NCBI GenBank assembly: GCA_002633005.1
Contig: NMRA01000213.1
Span: 1-57,670 of the forward strand
Direction of reading: 5' to 3'
Length of the DNA stretch: 57,670 bases
Source: Phoronis australis
Taxonomy: Eukaryota > Phoronida > Phoronidae
Shown here: positions 47,701 to 57,670 of the stretch, piece after piece
How the letters are laid out: each line of letters starts with the position of its first letter
How positions within the stretch are numbered: the stretch's first letter is position 1
Program-made: the position numbers and the translations under genes
Notes under the pieces: generated by a model
Databases searched by the model: none
Told to the model about the DNA's origin: nothing
The model's input: only the letters and a program-made list of their open reading frames with translations

Positions 47701-50700
47701 TTGTACACCTGCCTAGAAAGAAATGAGTTTCGGTTTAATTAAAATAACAATCATTTATGATAAATGTGAAAATTTTGTGAATTCCTGTGTGTATGTTTCA
47801 TTTTTGGGCTTGGAGGGGTAACTAGTGCCTAGGGGCTTAAAGGCCTTTCTCACTGGCTTTGGTGACACCAAAGCTTTGGTCAATTGCAACACTTAACTTC
47901 AGCCTTGAACCTAAGTTAACAGTACGAGTTACTGTAACCCTGGTGTAAAGAGGTGGATTTAACAGCAAATCGTCGAAGCTTCGCTACAGTGGGAACACTT
48001 AACTTCAATGTTATCGGAGTTACTGACAAGGGTCACTGCATTTGACAACAGCGGTTGTTGATATTTGTTAATATTTTGTTGGTACTAATATTTATTATTT
48101 TGGCAGTATAAGTATTGGATTCTGTTTTGTGTTATCCGTGTATTGTTGCTGGATTCTTTTCCATTTAAAAAATGAAAAACGTGTATCTGTGCCACCATAC
48201 GCCATACTGCCTTAATTTGGATCACCTGTTTGCCTACTCAACAGTCAGGGTTTTTTTTCTACTACATGGCCATCATTGAGGTTCTAGTTTTCATTTGGTG
48301 AGAGCTCCTTGCCATTACTATACCTTTCGTGTTTCCAGTGCCATGGGCCTAATCTGATGGAAATAATTACAGACACAGTACTTTCTAACAAAGATTTACA
48401 AGCTCAATTACATCAGGCCTGTCTGTATGACTACAAGGCTTAACTTGCTGCTTGGCTGGGGTCCGGTGAGGCACCTTGCCTGTAGGCTAGCCTTGGGGTA
48501 GCAAGGTCTGTAAAGGCTATTTTCATGGCTTCAACCTTTTCTCTATGTTTTCAGACACCAACTGTTGCTAACATCAATGCTGCGAATGATGGCAAATTCA
48601 TTCCCGGTGTTGGTAACCTTGAAGATCTGCCAGTAATGGTGGCAGAACGAATGTCAAGGTCATACAACTCCTGGCTTCAGTGGTGGAAAAACACAGTCAA
48701 CTATGACGATTATCTCAAGTACTTGTCAAATAAGGTAAGTGAGAAGTTAACTTCCAAATAACTCACTGGCTACAGGAGACCATTTACAGGTTTCTAATTT
48801 AATTTGGCAGAATAGTGGGACAAAATCGCTGTCTTGTTTACATAACCTTGCTTAGGGTCTGTCGCCATGCATATGCAAAATCACCATAAGGTCTTATAAT
48901 CCTCGGGTGATTTTCTGCTGTGAAGAAACTATACAAAGTACCATGATGTCATCCTGCTCCTTATGTCAGTTAAGATTTGATTGGCTGAAACCTGGACAGT
49001 CAGGCCCTCGACTTTACTGTCAGCTTCAAAATACAAAATTTATTTATATTCCATCTGTGAAGCAAGGAATGGTGTATGAAACAGGACTACGTCAAAAGTA
49101 ATTAACACTACGTTAGACATGATACAGGCCAGTCTGAATTTTATGCAAACGGTTCTCATTTTACAGACAACCATCAGATGGCAATATTTGCTTGGTGTTG
49201 CAAGCTATCGTTTCTCTGTTACAGGAGACGGATTATCTAGCAGCTGTTTTCCACTTTTACAACTCCGAAGATGAAGAGGAAGAGGATGAAAGATCGCCAT
49301 CTGTTGTTCAGAAAATGAAGGAGGAAGAGGATATGAGGCTGTGAGTATTGAAGATGTGCTCTGTCTGTGCTGGGGGGAGGGGCGAAAGAAAGGCATGTCG
49401 CTGTTAGTATAAATGATGCCAGCTGCGAGTTAACAAATAGAAGAGGAGAGATTTGTTCCCTACATTAAATGTGTTGCTGTAAACAGCTGTAGAGGGCTGA
49501 CCCCAGTGAGTCATGAAATTCTAGGCATTATAATATTGGACATTTTTGAACGGTGTATAGCCTCTTTGTGTGGTGGCAGACACTTTAAGAATATTTCGCT
49601 ATTAAAGACTTTGACAATGCGAATGAATGTAATCTGATGCCTGTGTTGGCTCTCTTCACTAATTATCTTATTTTTGTATGCTTGTTACTTCCTACACTTA
49701 ACAGAGGGCAGCACGTTGCAGTAGTGTCGGCTAGTAGGGATGTAAATACTTAGGGTCTCTATATCAAGTGGCGAGGGTGAGCGAATCGAAAACATACCAA
49801 AGTTTCATCACCATTACCATCTTCAGTCTGATATTTCATATTTGTGCTGATACTTTTTCATCGAAAATTGAACATTCGGAGGTAAGATTGCCATTGTCTT
49901 CAACTTCTCTGTAAAACTAGTCTCGCCATTTCACAGTACTGCACAAAATCTAATCATTGCTTTGCAGTCAGAGACAGAAGAAACTGGTAGAGCTACGTAC
50001 CCAGAAGGCCGAGTTTACGCCTGGTTTGTGGAACGTCAATGCGGTTCTACTGGGAGGACTAGGCAAGGATCCTGATACTGGACGTGAGTAGAACTTTGGC
50101 AGAACTTGGGCTTTGGTGAATTCAGCAACCCTTAATTTTTGCATGCGGATTTCAAAACCCAATGTAGCCACGATAAGGTCAAGTTGGTATTGCCACTGAA
50201 TTAAGTTTGGTTAATTGAATCCATCCAAACACACAATCGATGAACGCAACTCAATTAATTACATATTAGTTTAATGAGAAATGCTGTCAGCCATGCTGGT
50301 AAGTACTAACTTGACTGTCTTAAACTGTATTAATTTAATTTTATAAATACAAAAACCCAGTTTAACGTCTTGAAAATGTCGCAGCAAGACCTGGTTTGTG
50401 CAGTTCATCATTGGATAAATTTTCTAAATAGAGAATAACTTGTCAATGATTGGTCTCACATGTGTATAGGTGTGGCTAGTTAATATGATCTGGGTCTGGG
50501 GTCTAATCTGTTAACTTGGAGCACAACTCAAAAATTGACCAGTAGTGTATCATGCTTCGAAAAAAGTAATTTAATTGTACTCGAATCACCAAGCGCGATT
50601 GATTTAATTTCAAGCCTTAGTCGAGTCCGAATTCAAAGAATGGATCCAGTGGGCTCTTAAAGTTATAAACATCTTGGATTTTCAAACTCTGTGTCTTGAT

Positions 50701-53700
50701 TCTAGTGGAAGAAGACACAGAGAAGGTTGATGATGCACCAGCAACTGAAATGATGCAAAAAAAGAAAAAGACCCTCCAGGACGTGATCACCGAAAAATTA
50801 CAAGACCGCATCACAGACCAGGAAGCTGATTGGTTTGTATTCAATATTTACTCTCTGCACATGACATATTCCTGTATCATAGGGAAATTGTTGTTTATCC
50901 AATTGATGTACAAGACTACATGTCTAGCTTACCACTTCAGAACAACTACAATTCCTTACTAACCGTTCATCAGGAGGTAAATGTTTAGTTACTAGTGAAT
51001 TAACTAGCTCAGCTGAGTCCAGGTGAGCATTCCACAGGTCTATTTTTGTGAGAAAATGAGGTCTTACAAGTGAAAGGAAAATAGTTTGCCAGTATGCTTA
51101 GGAGCTTACTAGTCTACCCTACAAAATGGTGGCAACTAGAAGTGATTGGTTGGTAAGGTTTAGATGGTGAATTATTGGATTCAATTTAGTTTTTGTTCAA
51201 TTAGTAAGATTTTTTGCCACAAGTGCAGGCTAATATATTAGTCTACTGAGATCAGCTCAGGTTTTAGTCATGTCAGTTGACTTCACGACACAGTCATTAC
51301 TCTCAGACTTGGGTTCAGTGAGCCGTATCAAAGCAATTGACCTGTCGCAAGGTCCGCCCCCTTGTGAAATGTCGACAAACAAGCAATAAGTTTAACCCGG
51401 CATATTGTTTATCCGGTAAAATGGCAGCTTGGAAATGAAGGTGTGTCAAGAATGCTGCATTCTGATTGGTCACTTAAGCCGTCACTCAAAGTCCTGGCAA
51501 AAGGTCAATTGATAGAGTTAGGGCAAGGTATACATTGACAGTGGCTTGCTAAAGATGGCTGTGTTTACTTGGCCATTCTGTTTCGGTCATTATTGGGTAT
51601 TAGCAGCTGAGTTATCTGAGCATGCCTGTTAATTAGATTACACAAACAGGCAATCACTAACTTTGAATTTGATGTCATCACTGACCCTGTCAGTCCTCTT
51701 GAAACCGTTTTATAAGGCCACAAGAATAAGCATAATTGGTTCTTGTCTGCAGCAGACTCATTTTGAAACCTGTGACTCCAGTTCACCACGGAACTCACTT
51801 CTCAGAACCAACATGCTATCTTTAGCCTAACGTTAAACGCGTTTTGTGTGATTTCCTCAACATTATCTTCCTATTTTCAGGATTACAAATCAGGGGCCCA
51901 GTCGCCTGAGTCAAAGCGTGGGCTACACCAGGCCTCCATTGTCTGCTGTAAGTTAACTTGTTTCAAATTGTCTTTTCCTCAACACCCGGTCTGTGGGAAA
52001 TATACTGTAGCTGTAATTCCAGGAAATAGCAAGATATAGCAAAATATTATGGCAGTAAGATTGCACTAATGAAGAAAAGTTTGTGAGAAGGGTGTAAAAT
52101 AATAATCAGGAGCGTATTCCCCTTGTCACTACGGGAATACATTCAGTCATTCAGGTAGGGATGTTGTTTCACTAGAGACACCTAGTGAGCTTCCAAGTTT
52201 CTCCTTGAGACAGTGTTAAATTATTAATAAGCGAATGCAGTTGTCAGTGAGAGCTGAAGCCTAGCTGTTGCACTAAAAGTTTCTTAGGGCTGTTCCAGCA
52301 AAATCTGTATGGGAGGGGGGAAGGCACTTTTATTTCGTACCCACCGCCCATATTTTTCATTTATTTCTCCAACCATGACCCATAATTTTTTAATTATTTT
52401 TAATAGGTTAAAATATAAAATCCAACACTTGCAAACAAATTGCCTCCAGGAGGACCTGTTAAGAACTTAGATGATTGACAGACAAGAACTAGTTGTCTTG
52501 TCCAATATTGTCAAAAACTAAAGTAGCCTGTGAGCAATACTTTTGGCAGCCACCAGGTGTCTCTGTTCACCATGTGTCTATAATTTCAATGAACATTTTT
52601 TCAATTATAAGGATCTATGAATCTCAAACTGTCTCCACGAACTCTTTTATACTTCTATGTCAAGTGAATATTGGAACTTGTTTATCTTACTCCTCATACT
52701 TTTTATTTAAAAATCATCAATTTTCTTATATGTGTTAACACCAGTTCAGTGTTGCATAACTTTTCAATTCAATAGGACTGCAGACAAACAGTTGGCTCAA
52801 ATCAAGTTGCCCATGACTTGATTAATGGCTTAGTGAACATATTGCACTCTGTTCACTAGCAATATGGGCTTTTCTGTATTGGTTTTTTTTGAGTTTTGAG
52901 GGCTGAAGTAACCAACCTGTCAACATTAACAGGTCAAAAAATACCACCCATTTTTAATGCATCACTTCTTACAGGAACGACCACCCATAATTTGAGTTTT
53001 TTTCTGAAGACCACCAGCCATGAATTTTTATTTCTACTGCCGTCCCCCCCCCTCCCACACGGATTTTACTGGAACAGCCCTTAGCTATAGTCACGACTTT
53101 TTTACACAAAATCTTAATGGAGGTTCGTGACTAGTTGAAAATGTTGGCATAAGTCTCTGTTCAGACTCGTCTTCATTATTTGGTGAAACAGCCTGTTGCC
53201 GCACACACTTCATCACTAACTAGTCTTGGTTGACCTGTCTTGCAGAAGACCGTCACCACGGTAACTCAGCAGGACACTTCCTCCCCCCAAGAGAAGCTGG
53301 AGAGGATCTGGTCAGCACTTAAGATGCCCGATGGTCAAAAGTTGGACATGGCCATTAAGTACAGCTCTGATGAGTTTACCTCTGTCCTTGAGCAGGTAAC
53401 ACAAATGATTTTGACAGCAATGTTGTAATGTGATGTATTCAACCCACTAGCAAGAGTTCCCAAAAATCTTTAACAGTTAAACTGCTCTTTCCCAAAAGGA
53501 GTCTGTAGTGTTTGTCATTTCTGTGGTAACTTTTAACTATGGATAATAGTTTCATTTCAGTTGATATGCTATAAGGGCCTACCAATCTTGAAATGACAAT
53601 AAACCCACGTTTTATGACAGAAGATTGATTTAGACCGTTTGAAATTGGTCTCAAATAATTGTTAGTTAGCCCAATTGGAGAATGCTTTCAGGGCCTTGAA

Positions 53701-55905
53701 AAAAATGACAGTTTGTTACTGCTTGAGACTGCACTGAGCATGGCCTCGAGATGAATGAGTATGAGTTGTTAGTTCTTTGCATCGCTTAGTAAAAAGGAAA
53801 AAGGAATAATTTTATAGACCTAAGTAGTCTACATCTATTTCTTGCATGGAACACGGGTTTATAGGCGCTTTGAATGTTGGCAGATTTTTAAAATTCAACA
53901 GAATCTAAAATAGCGTTGCAGTTGAAACTACTGCCGGGAAATACAAAAAATTCAATGACATGTTGACTTGTTTCCTAATGATAGGCTATAGAGGGTTGGC
54001 AGAAAGCAACTGAAGTGATTGTAGCCAGAGAGGAACTCATGACTGAGTTGGAGAGATTTGAAAGACTGGCTTCTGATCCCAATAGGTTCTTTGAGAGAGG
54101 TATGGTATGCTTTTTGACCGTCTAGATTTTAGGTTGTTTCATATGTAGTTCAGTGTTGCTTGCATTTGGCGTCATTGTAGGTTCATTGATACAGCCTGCA
54201 CATTGGCAAAGTTTTAATTTGACATTTGTTCGCATGCTGTTCATTTTCCGTACTAACTAACTTTCTTTAATGGATTTTATGAGTAGTAGTCAAATCTTCG
54301 CTAGAAATTTACACACTGAACTCTCCCATTTCCATTTCTACCAGAGCGTTCTCCAAGGATTATTTTGGTTACTAATAGCTTAATATTTGCCAGGTCCCTG
54401 TGACAACCAGCTGTTTGTGAGCCAATCAAATGTCTGCTGATGATTTGGCATAGGACAGGAGATGGAATCGCATGGGTCATTATCCACTTCATGTTTTACA
54501 GGATTCCGTGGTTCTTCTGTTGCCAGACTAGAAGAAGCAAAACATAGGAGTATGCTCTACAGGGTGAGTAATATTTTTATGGAGCAAGTTTGCCTAAGTT
54601 TGTAATCTCAAAATCTTTAGTCGTCCAGGTAGTGCACACTGTTGTTACTTGAACCTGGTGTGCTGGATTGTGTTTCCATAATTCCTGGATCTTCCGAGAC
54701 GTGTAGTCTCCTTCAGTAGGATGGTATTGACTGCTAGCAGTGGCAGATCTACGTTTTCAGTAAAGGGGGGTTTAGGATTCGAGCGAATCCGAGGTGCTTA
54801 GCACCTCCCATGTAAGATTTTTTTGTGGTTTTTAGTAGCTGATTTTGTGTTTTTGGAGAATTTTTTTTCAATTTTTATTTTTGATCCTGTCCCGAGGGGG
54901 TTTTCAACCCCCTGAACCCCTTTGTTGATCCTCCTCTGGCTGGAAGTGGTGGGAACTGCGGTCATGTGGGATCTCGTTTCTCTAGATACTATGTCAACGC
55001 TACCATTCCATGCCTGATGGCACCAGATTCAAATTGCCGTCAGGATGGAATGAGAGTGTTGCTAATGTAACAACACAAGAGATCTCGCATGACTGGAGTA
55101 CCTGCCACTAGTAGTAGCAGTCAACGTCATCCTATCGAGGGAGAGGAGACTTCTCCGAAGATCTAGGGGTTAGGTAAACCCTAATCCAGCCAACCAGGTT
55201 CAAGTAACGAGTGGTTTCTGTCATTTCTCTTAATGGCACTGTAAGCCCACAATTTTTGCGAAACAAGGTTTGATGGCCACCTACCGTTCTTATGTCTGTC
55301 TCATGATTGTGTTCTTTATACAGATCAGAGTTGATCTTATAAGGCTTAAGACCAATTATTGGCAATTTGTTAACCTCTTCTGACCTGTATCATTAACATT
55401 GCTTGTCACGACGGCTAGTGTCAGTTAGTGAAACAGTATGGCCTTCAGTTCTTTTTTGTTGTATTTTGTCGCACACAAATATTAACGTGGTGCCTTGTGA
55501 AGAATGTCAATTTTTTTGACTACATGATGCGGTTTAGTGTGGCCTGAACTGCTGTATGATAATTACAATGTACCTGGTCAGACTATGGTAATGAATGAAT
55601 TAATCTTACTGATCGAAGATCCAATGGTTTGCTTAGATTCATGGACTGATGACCTGTGTCTGTTCTCGTAGAAAATTGAAGCGCTGAGCATCGAAGTTAA
55701 GCGAGCTGTGAAATTCGTTGAAGACACTTATAAGGATCAGATGACGTATCAAGGTCGGCCATACTTAGACAAAATGCAGTGGGACAGAACGGAGATGCTT
55801 TATTGGCTGTCGGAGGAGAGACGGACCCAGGCACTGGAACACGAGGCTATGTTACGTGATGTTGCCCTGAATGTCGTCCAGCTGGCACCACTATCGACAC
55901 ACTGA
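19812..55905 (+). CDS. CCDC87: Coiled-coil domain-containing protein 87 homologue (29 coding exons)
   Basis: Exons: 19812-20048, 20945-21017, 21653-21705, 22360-22473, 23042-23210, 24090-24171, 25325-25475, 26070-26141, 26795-26885, 27266-27317, 30034-30196, 30520-30654, 31511-31611, 31924-32089, 32402-32518, 35552-35715, 40275-40313, 41550-41601, 42465-42583, 47119-47209, 48555-48734, 49225-49340, 49968-50083, 50706-50832, 51881-51947, 53246-53395, 53985-54099, 54502-54563, 55672-55905. All phases join: 3408 nt, 1135 residues, against about 850 in human. Family landmarks are GVVGPLSLF (residues 87-95), RGVFSGPANMSRL (near 220) and, at the C-terminus, IWSALKMPDGQKLDMAIKYS then ERFERLASDPNRFF. 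Residues ~808-870 are Glu/Lys-rich and probably coiled coil. There is no signal peptide or membrane segment, so it is probably cytoplasmic; in mammals the family is linked to sperm and acrosome function. The biochemical role is unknown. The first 79 residues are Ser/Thr-rich and look disordered. One intron is GC-AG (donor at 40314). Confidence 0.9.
24786..25132. repeat. Tandem repeat, 86-89 bp unit, four copies
   Basis: Four near-identical units start at 24786, 24875, 24961 and 25047, each beginning agctttgttcaattagtagt. A partial fifth copy starts at 25133. The first unit has an extra gat, giving 89 bp instead of 86. It lies in CCDC87 intron 6. The high identity suggests recent expansion. 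Confidence 0.95.
26721..26755. repeat. (CT)n microsatellite
   Basis: A run of about 16 CT dinucleotides ends some 40 bp upstream of the CCDC87 exon 9 acceptor at 26794. It adds a second pyrimidine tract on the sense strand of intron 8. Length variation here could affect recognition of that acceptor; this is inference. Confidence 0.9.
27318..30033. other. CCDC87 intron 10 (2.7 kb)
   Basis: No phase-compatible exon was found, and the flanking exons join directly in phase 2. The part near 27545-27745 resembles sequences around 33890-34030, 46395-46560 and 7075-7170 (shared pieces such as cccatcatga and ttagtaaggtggct). These may be old copies of one dispersed repeat. Confidence 0.5.
30255..30375. 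mobile_element. Partial copy of an inverted-repeat element
   Basis: The segment ctcaaatacaaccaggcc, accaataggtaacga and its left neighbour match the right end of the complete element at 42731-42998 (ctcaaatataaccaggcc, gccaatagataac). Its own left terminal repeat is not clear. It lies in CCDC87 intron 11. Confidence 0.55.
30861..31115. repeat. Degenerate C-rich minisatellite, ~45-57 bp unit
   Basis: About five units, each containing acccctacactctcctac, a short TTACCTGTACCCCC-like stretch and CACCCACCCC. The + strand is almost free of G. It lies in CCDC87 intron 12 and produces spurious Pro/Ser/Thr-rich open frames on the + strand and Gly-rich ones on the - strand. Confidence 0.85.
32900..33100 (-). 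repeat. Degenerate dispersed repeat, copy 1
   Basis: On the minus strand one frame reads CSSCPKCGREAEIRQNLVEI. A related stretch at 35990-36200 also gives CPKCG in one frame of its minus strand, followed by partly similar sequence. The two are probably decayed copies of one interspersed repeat, possibly once coding. It lies in CCDC87 intron 15. Confidence 0.35.
35990..36200 (-). repeat. Degenerate dispersed repeat, copy 2
   Basis: Resembles 32900-33100: aaatctctac, then a run containing tctgctt, then ccacactt-gg-ac-cttga. The minus strand has stops in every frame. It lies in CCDC87 intron 16. Confidence 0.35.
36875..36913 (+). other. Optional 39-nt CCDC87 exon (tentative)
   Basis: A strong acceptor (aattttgcag) precedes a 39-nt stretch reading LTYSQLAKDCTE in the frame left by the exon ending at 35715. 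A weak donor (gtagaa at 36914) closes it in phase 2, the same phase in and out. Including it would insert 13 residues without changing the frame. The next accepted exon, 40275-40313, is also 39 nt and phase 2 to 2. Alternative splicing here would be silent to the frame. Confidence 0.35.
37438..39122. repeat. Higher-order tandem array of ~145-bp subunits
   Basis: Eleven subunits are marked by CTAGTGGC or a close variant at 37630, 37775, 37929, 38069, 38216, 38376, 38517, 38647, 38801, 38946 and 39052. Three subunit types alternate (a: ..ggcaatttta; b: ..ggccactttt with a caaccaaacc stretch; c: ..ggcagttttt), making an a-b-c repeat of ~430-448 bp. The whole is bounded by ATGCGCCCA (37438) and TGGGCGCAT (39114-39122). 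It lies in CCDC87 intron 16. No continuous coding frame. Confidence 0.85.
42092..42172. repeat. G-rich minisatellite, ~20-bp unit, four copies
   Basis: Four degenerate units of gggttgtgggaccta type. The + strand is G/T-rich and nearly free of C. It lies in CCDC87 intron 18. Confidence 0.8.
42465..42583 (+). other. CCDC87: CCDC87 exon 19, found by phase matching
   Basis: This 119-nt exon is not within a long open frame. It reads MSKEIVTSSCKLSVDTS, then FEFIPVTYRELHPHHFF, and ends at a perfect donor (cct then gtaagt). It enters in phase 0, as exon 18 requires, and leaves in phase 2, exactly what the exon at 47119 needs. The acceptor (accgaacag) has a poor pyrimidine tract, which is the main doubt. 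Confidence 0.7.
42731..42998. mobile_element. Inverted-repeat element with ~40-bp termini
   Basis: The left end, gattgttacttatcggcgg then cctggttatgtttgagaac, is the reverse complement of the right end, gttctcaaatataaccagg then ccgccaatagataactatc, with few mismatches. Complementarity continues inward around ggatttcc. It is about 268 bp and without coding capacity. A partial relative lies at 30255. No clear target duplication was found. Confidence 0.75.
43000..46390. other. CCDC87 intron 19 (middle part)
   Basis: AT-rich sequence in which I found no phase-compatible exon. Apart from the small repeat at 45167 there is nothing distinctive. Confidence 0.5.
45167..45233. repeat. Short tandem repeat followed by a hairpin
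   Basis: Three copies of a 17-bp unit (ctgtgacggacagagtg and variants) are followed by gtgccgcacaatgcggcag, where TGCCGCA and TGCGGCA can pair. It lies in CCDC87 intron 19. Confidence 0.7.
46791..46953. mobile_element. Tc1/mariner-like MITE, ~163 bp
   Basis: A perfect 21-bp inverted repeat (46791-46811 and 46933-46953) begins TACCGTAATCGTTCGGGT. If the outer TA is the target duplication, the element itself is 46793-46951. Inside, gggcggttaaattga occurs twice. TA flanks point to the Tc1/mariner superfamily. No transposase frame. It lies 166 bp upstream of CCDC87 exon 20. Confidence 0.88.
47119..47209 (+). other. CCDC87: CCDC87 exon 20
   Basis: Acceptor ttaatttaag and donor gtaagc bound 91 nt that read PGQSIAPSNTYDEHLRRY and then PSLNCSGCTWDY. 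It is phase 2 in and phase 0 out, joining 42583 to 48555 without a frameshift. A nearby alternative acceptor (ggtcag before 47129) would be phase 0 and would only fit if exon 19 were skipped. Confidence 0.75.
51881..51947 (+). other. CCDC87: CCDC87 exon 25, frame set by neighbours
   Basis: Two donors are possible at the end of exon 24: at 50833 and one 4 nt later (gtattc). Only the first works. It makes a Trp codon across the junction and lets this exon read ITNQGPSRLSQSVGYTRPPL and SA, then join exon 26 in frame. The second puts a TAA at the exon 25/26 junction. Confidence 0.8.
52287..53080. mobile_element. Harbinger-like element, 794 bp
   Basis: Termini GGGCTGTTCCAGCAAAATC and the complement of GATTTTACTGGAACAGCCC match over about 19 bp with one mismatch. 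TTA flanks both sides (52284-52286 and 53081-53083), the TWA target typical of PIF/Harbinger. Similarity continues into G-rich (left) and C-rich (right) subterminal tracts. The interior is AT-rich and lacks a transposase frame. It fills most of CCDC87 intron 25. Confidence 0.9.
54644..55208. mobile_element. Long foldback element with a nested MITE
   Basis: The left end gttacttgaacctgg and the right end ccaggttcaagtaac are complementary. The match continues with moderate divergence almost to the centre (ccattccatgcctgatggc against gccgtcaggatggaatg), leaving a loop of about 13 bases near 55025. Removing the 201 bp insertion at 54738 leaves arms of roughly 175 bp. No coding frame and no clear target duplication. 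It lies in CCDC87 intron 28. Confidence 0.85.
54738..54938. mobile_element. hAT-like MITE, 201 bp, nested
   Basis: Starts CAGTGGCAGATC and ends GATCCTCCTCTG, an imperfect inverted repeat related to the element at 14166. Flanks GCTAG and GCTGG are a 5-bp duplication with one change. It interrupts the left arm of the foldback at 54644, so it is the younger of the two. Confidence 0.8.
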
Positions 55906-57640
55906 GACATACAATAGTTGGACAGTGTAGCTTTAACTGTTTCGTTCCTTTGTGATGCGGATGCTGAAACTTTAACTGCATGGCACTGGGCCTCGACATT
56001 ATTATAGAGATGACTTTAAAATGTTCATCAGAATTGTCCAAGAATTGTTTTCCTATTGGTACATGAAGTTTTCAAAATGGTTAGGGTTGTTTTGTTGAGA
56101 CGCAGAATTCCTGTAGGATATTTTCATGTTGGAACTGAAATATTTTGCAGTTAAATGGATAACTTTTGTCTTGTGGTTCAGATTTGTTGAAGGAATACTC
56201 ATTATCTTGAAAATGTTGGATTGTTACAAACGACTGCTGGTCTTTTGTTACATTATGCAGAAATTAATGCAGTGCCATCTGTAGAACTTATCCAGCTGCT
56301 GTTCTGTCTGTGCTTTGTTTGTATCTTGGTCCATGTATCCCTACAGATGGGGTACTTGGTTTGTCAGTTTGTGAGCTTGTGTTCTGCTCACAGGATTTAC
56401 TACAGTTAGAAGGTTTATCTAAAAAACATCCAAGTAAAGGGATTGTATTTATCTGACTGGCTGAGGAGAGTGATTGTACTTATCTGACTGGCTTAGGAGA
56501 CCAGACTTCAGTCATTTCGATATCTCCATTGTGCAGTTGATGAATTTAACAAGACATTTACAAATTTCTCAAACATTTTTTCCTTGTAAACATGTGTTTG
56601 GTTGCTAACAAATTTTAATTTAAATTAAAATACATGAAAGTTAATGTGAGGTAACTGATTTTCTCTTGGAGTAATAGTTCTAAGTAGTTTTAAAACACTG
56701 GAAAACAGTGAAAAGTGGCTCCATTTCGTTGTGAGGATCATTCTCAGTGTGCCACGCATTGCCGAATATAATAAGTAAGTACAGTGCAAGCTCAGAAAAA
56801 AATTGTTGGGACTAGCTATTGTGGAGGTTGATGGAACCATTTATTTTTGCTGTCTAATTGAAAAGGATTTCTACAATATGTGCGCAGGTGCTCTCTGTCA
56901 AAGTTGATAGCTTTTGACTTTCTGCTGTCTTGGGAATCAGTGTGGAAACGGGGTCTTTTCTGTGAGGGTTTGGGACATAAATTTTATGGTTCAATAACCA
57001 TGTTTTAAAAAACCTCTTTGCATTCTTAACCCTTTCCCTATTTAATATTGAGAATTGATCGTCAATGTAAGCAAGTTAGTTCAGGTTCAATGTATAACAG
57101 CATTAGACAAGACAATCTGTGTTTGCAGAAGTACATAAAAACCGTAAGTCCCTTTACGGTACCGACTGTTTCATGCAACCAGGGACTGATTGCTAAATTT
57201 CCCTTCTCATCATATTTACCTTTTTATAGAGAGCGAAAATCAAATTCATCCGCTGTCGTATACTTTGTGGGGCACGAGTCCTCCAATCCAGAATTCCGAA
57301 AAAGCGTTATACAGGCCATGTACTAGTGGGTAAGCTGGCAGTTAATTTTGTATTAATGGTAACTGTTTACTCGCATCTCTGATAAGCTGAATGTCAGGCT
57401 GGTTGAAGGAAGTACTTTCTACTGATCGATTTCTCCGTCCGTCTACTAGCGGCGCTGCTTTCAATGATCGCTATCCTGCAATGCTTTGTGGTGACGTGAA
57501 AAGGTCGACATGAAGCAGCTAAATTTGCAACTACTTGAAAATAATGAATTGCAAAAGAAAAAAAAATGTAGCAGTAAATTTTCCGTGAAAAAGTTCAAAG
57601 TTTTAGCACCAGAACGTCCTCACTACAAAACTTGCGTTGT
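55906..57640. other. CCDC87 3' UTR and downstream spacer
   Basis: No AATAAA was seen soon after the stop codon. ATTAAA at 56624-56629 is a candidate poly(A) signal. The 92-residue open frame at 57048-57326 has no recognisable domain. No other gene start could be supported before the window ends. Confidence 0.4.
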
Positions 57641-57645
57641 CTGTC

Positions 57646-57670
57646 CATAGGCGGATTTAGGGGGGGGCCC
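57646..57670. mobile_element. Left end of a hAT-like MITE, cut by the window edge
   Basis: cataggcggatttagggg followed by a G run and ccc resembles the left end of the element at 14166 (cagtggcggatctaaggg). Only the first ~25 bp are present, so neither the right end nor a target duplication can be checked. Confidence 0.4.

Noticed and set aside
57048-57326. 92-residue open frame after CCDC87
   Set aside because: No recognisable domain, no start context and no partner exon before the window ends.

Overview
This window is eukaryotic and reads as genomic DNA of an invertebrate animal, probably aquatic. It is AT-rich. Its genes are split by GT-AG introns, and short non-autonomous DNA transposons, tRNA-derived SINE-like repeats and minisatellites fill the introns. 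I cannot name the phylum from the sequence. Two single N bases (1712 and 11605) each sit exactly between two similar copies of the same sequence. This suggests a draft assembly of a highly heterozygous individual in which overlapping allelic contigs were joined end to end.

Two protein-coding genes lie head to tail on the + strand. Gene 1 (82-10384) is a complete IDH3A, the catalytic alpha subunit of mitochondrial NAD-dependent isocitrate dehydrogenase. I rebuilt it from ten exons, including two short exons for the mitochondrial presequence. All splice phases join, giving 364 residues. Its 3' flank carries a ~660 bp duplicated block around the N at 11605; only the second copy holds a 401 bp inverted-repeat transposon.

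Gene 2 (19812-55905) is a CCDC87 orthologue rebuilt from 29 coding exons (1135 residues), plus one optional 39-nt exon. The best conserved blocks are near the N-terminus and at the C-terminus. From what is known of the family, mammalian CCDC87 is a single-exon gene linked to sperm function. The multi-exon structure here suggests that the mammalian form lost its introns.

The spacer between the genes (about 12.7-19.8 kb) and the large introns hold several recognisable mobile elements, many with clear terminal inverted repeats and target-site duplications. These are two Harbinger-like copies with CWG flanks, a 794 bp Harbinger-like element with TTA flanks, a 128 bp element with an 8-bp duplication, two hAT-like copies with 5-bp duplications (one nested inside a long foldback), a Tc1/mariner-like MITE, and a 1.7 kb array of 11 subunits of about 145 bp arranged as an a-b-c higher-order repeat. 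The two genes show no functional link: one serves the mitochondrial TCA cycle, the other probably cilia or sperm. I found no rRNA, functional tRNA, CRISPR array, viral gene or operon-like system.
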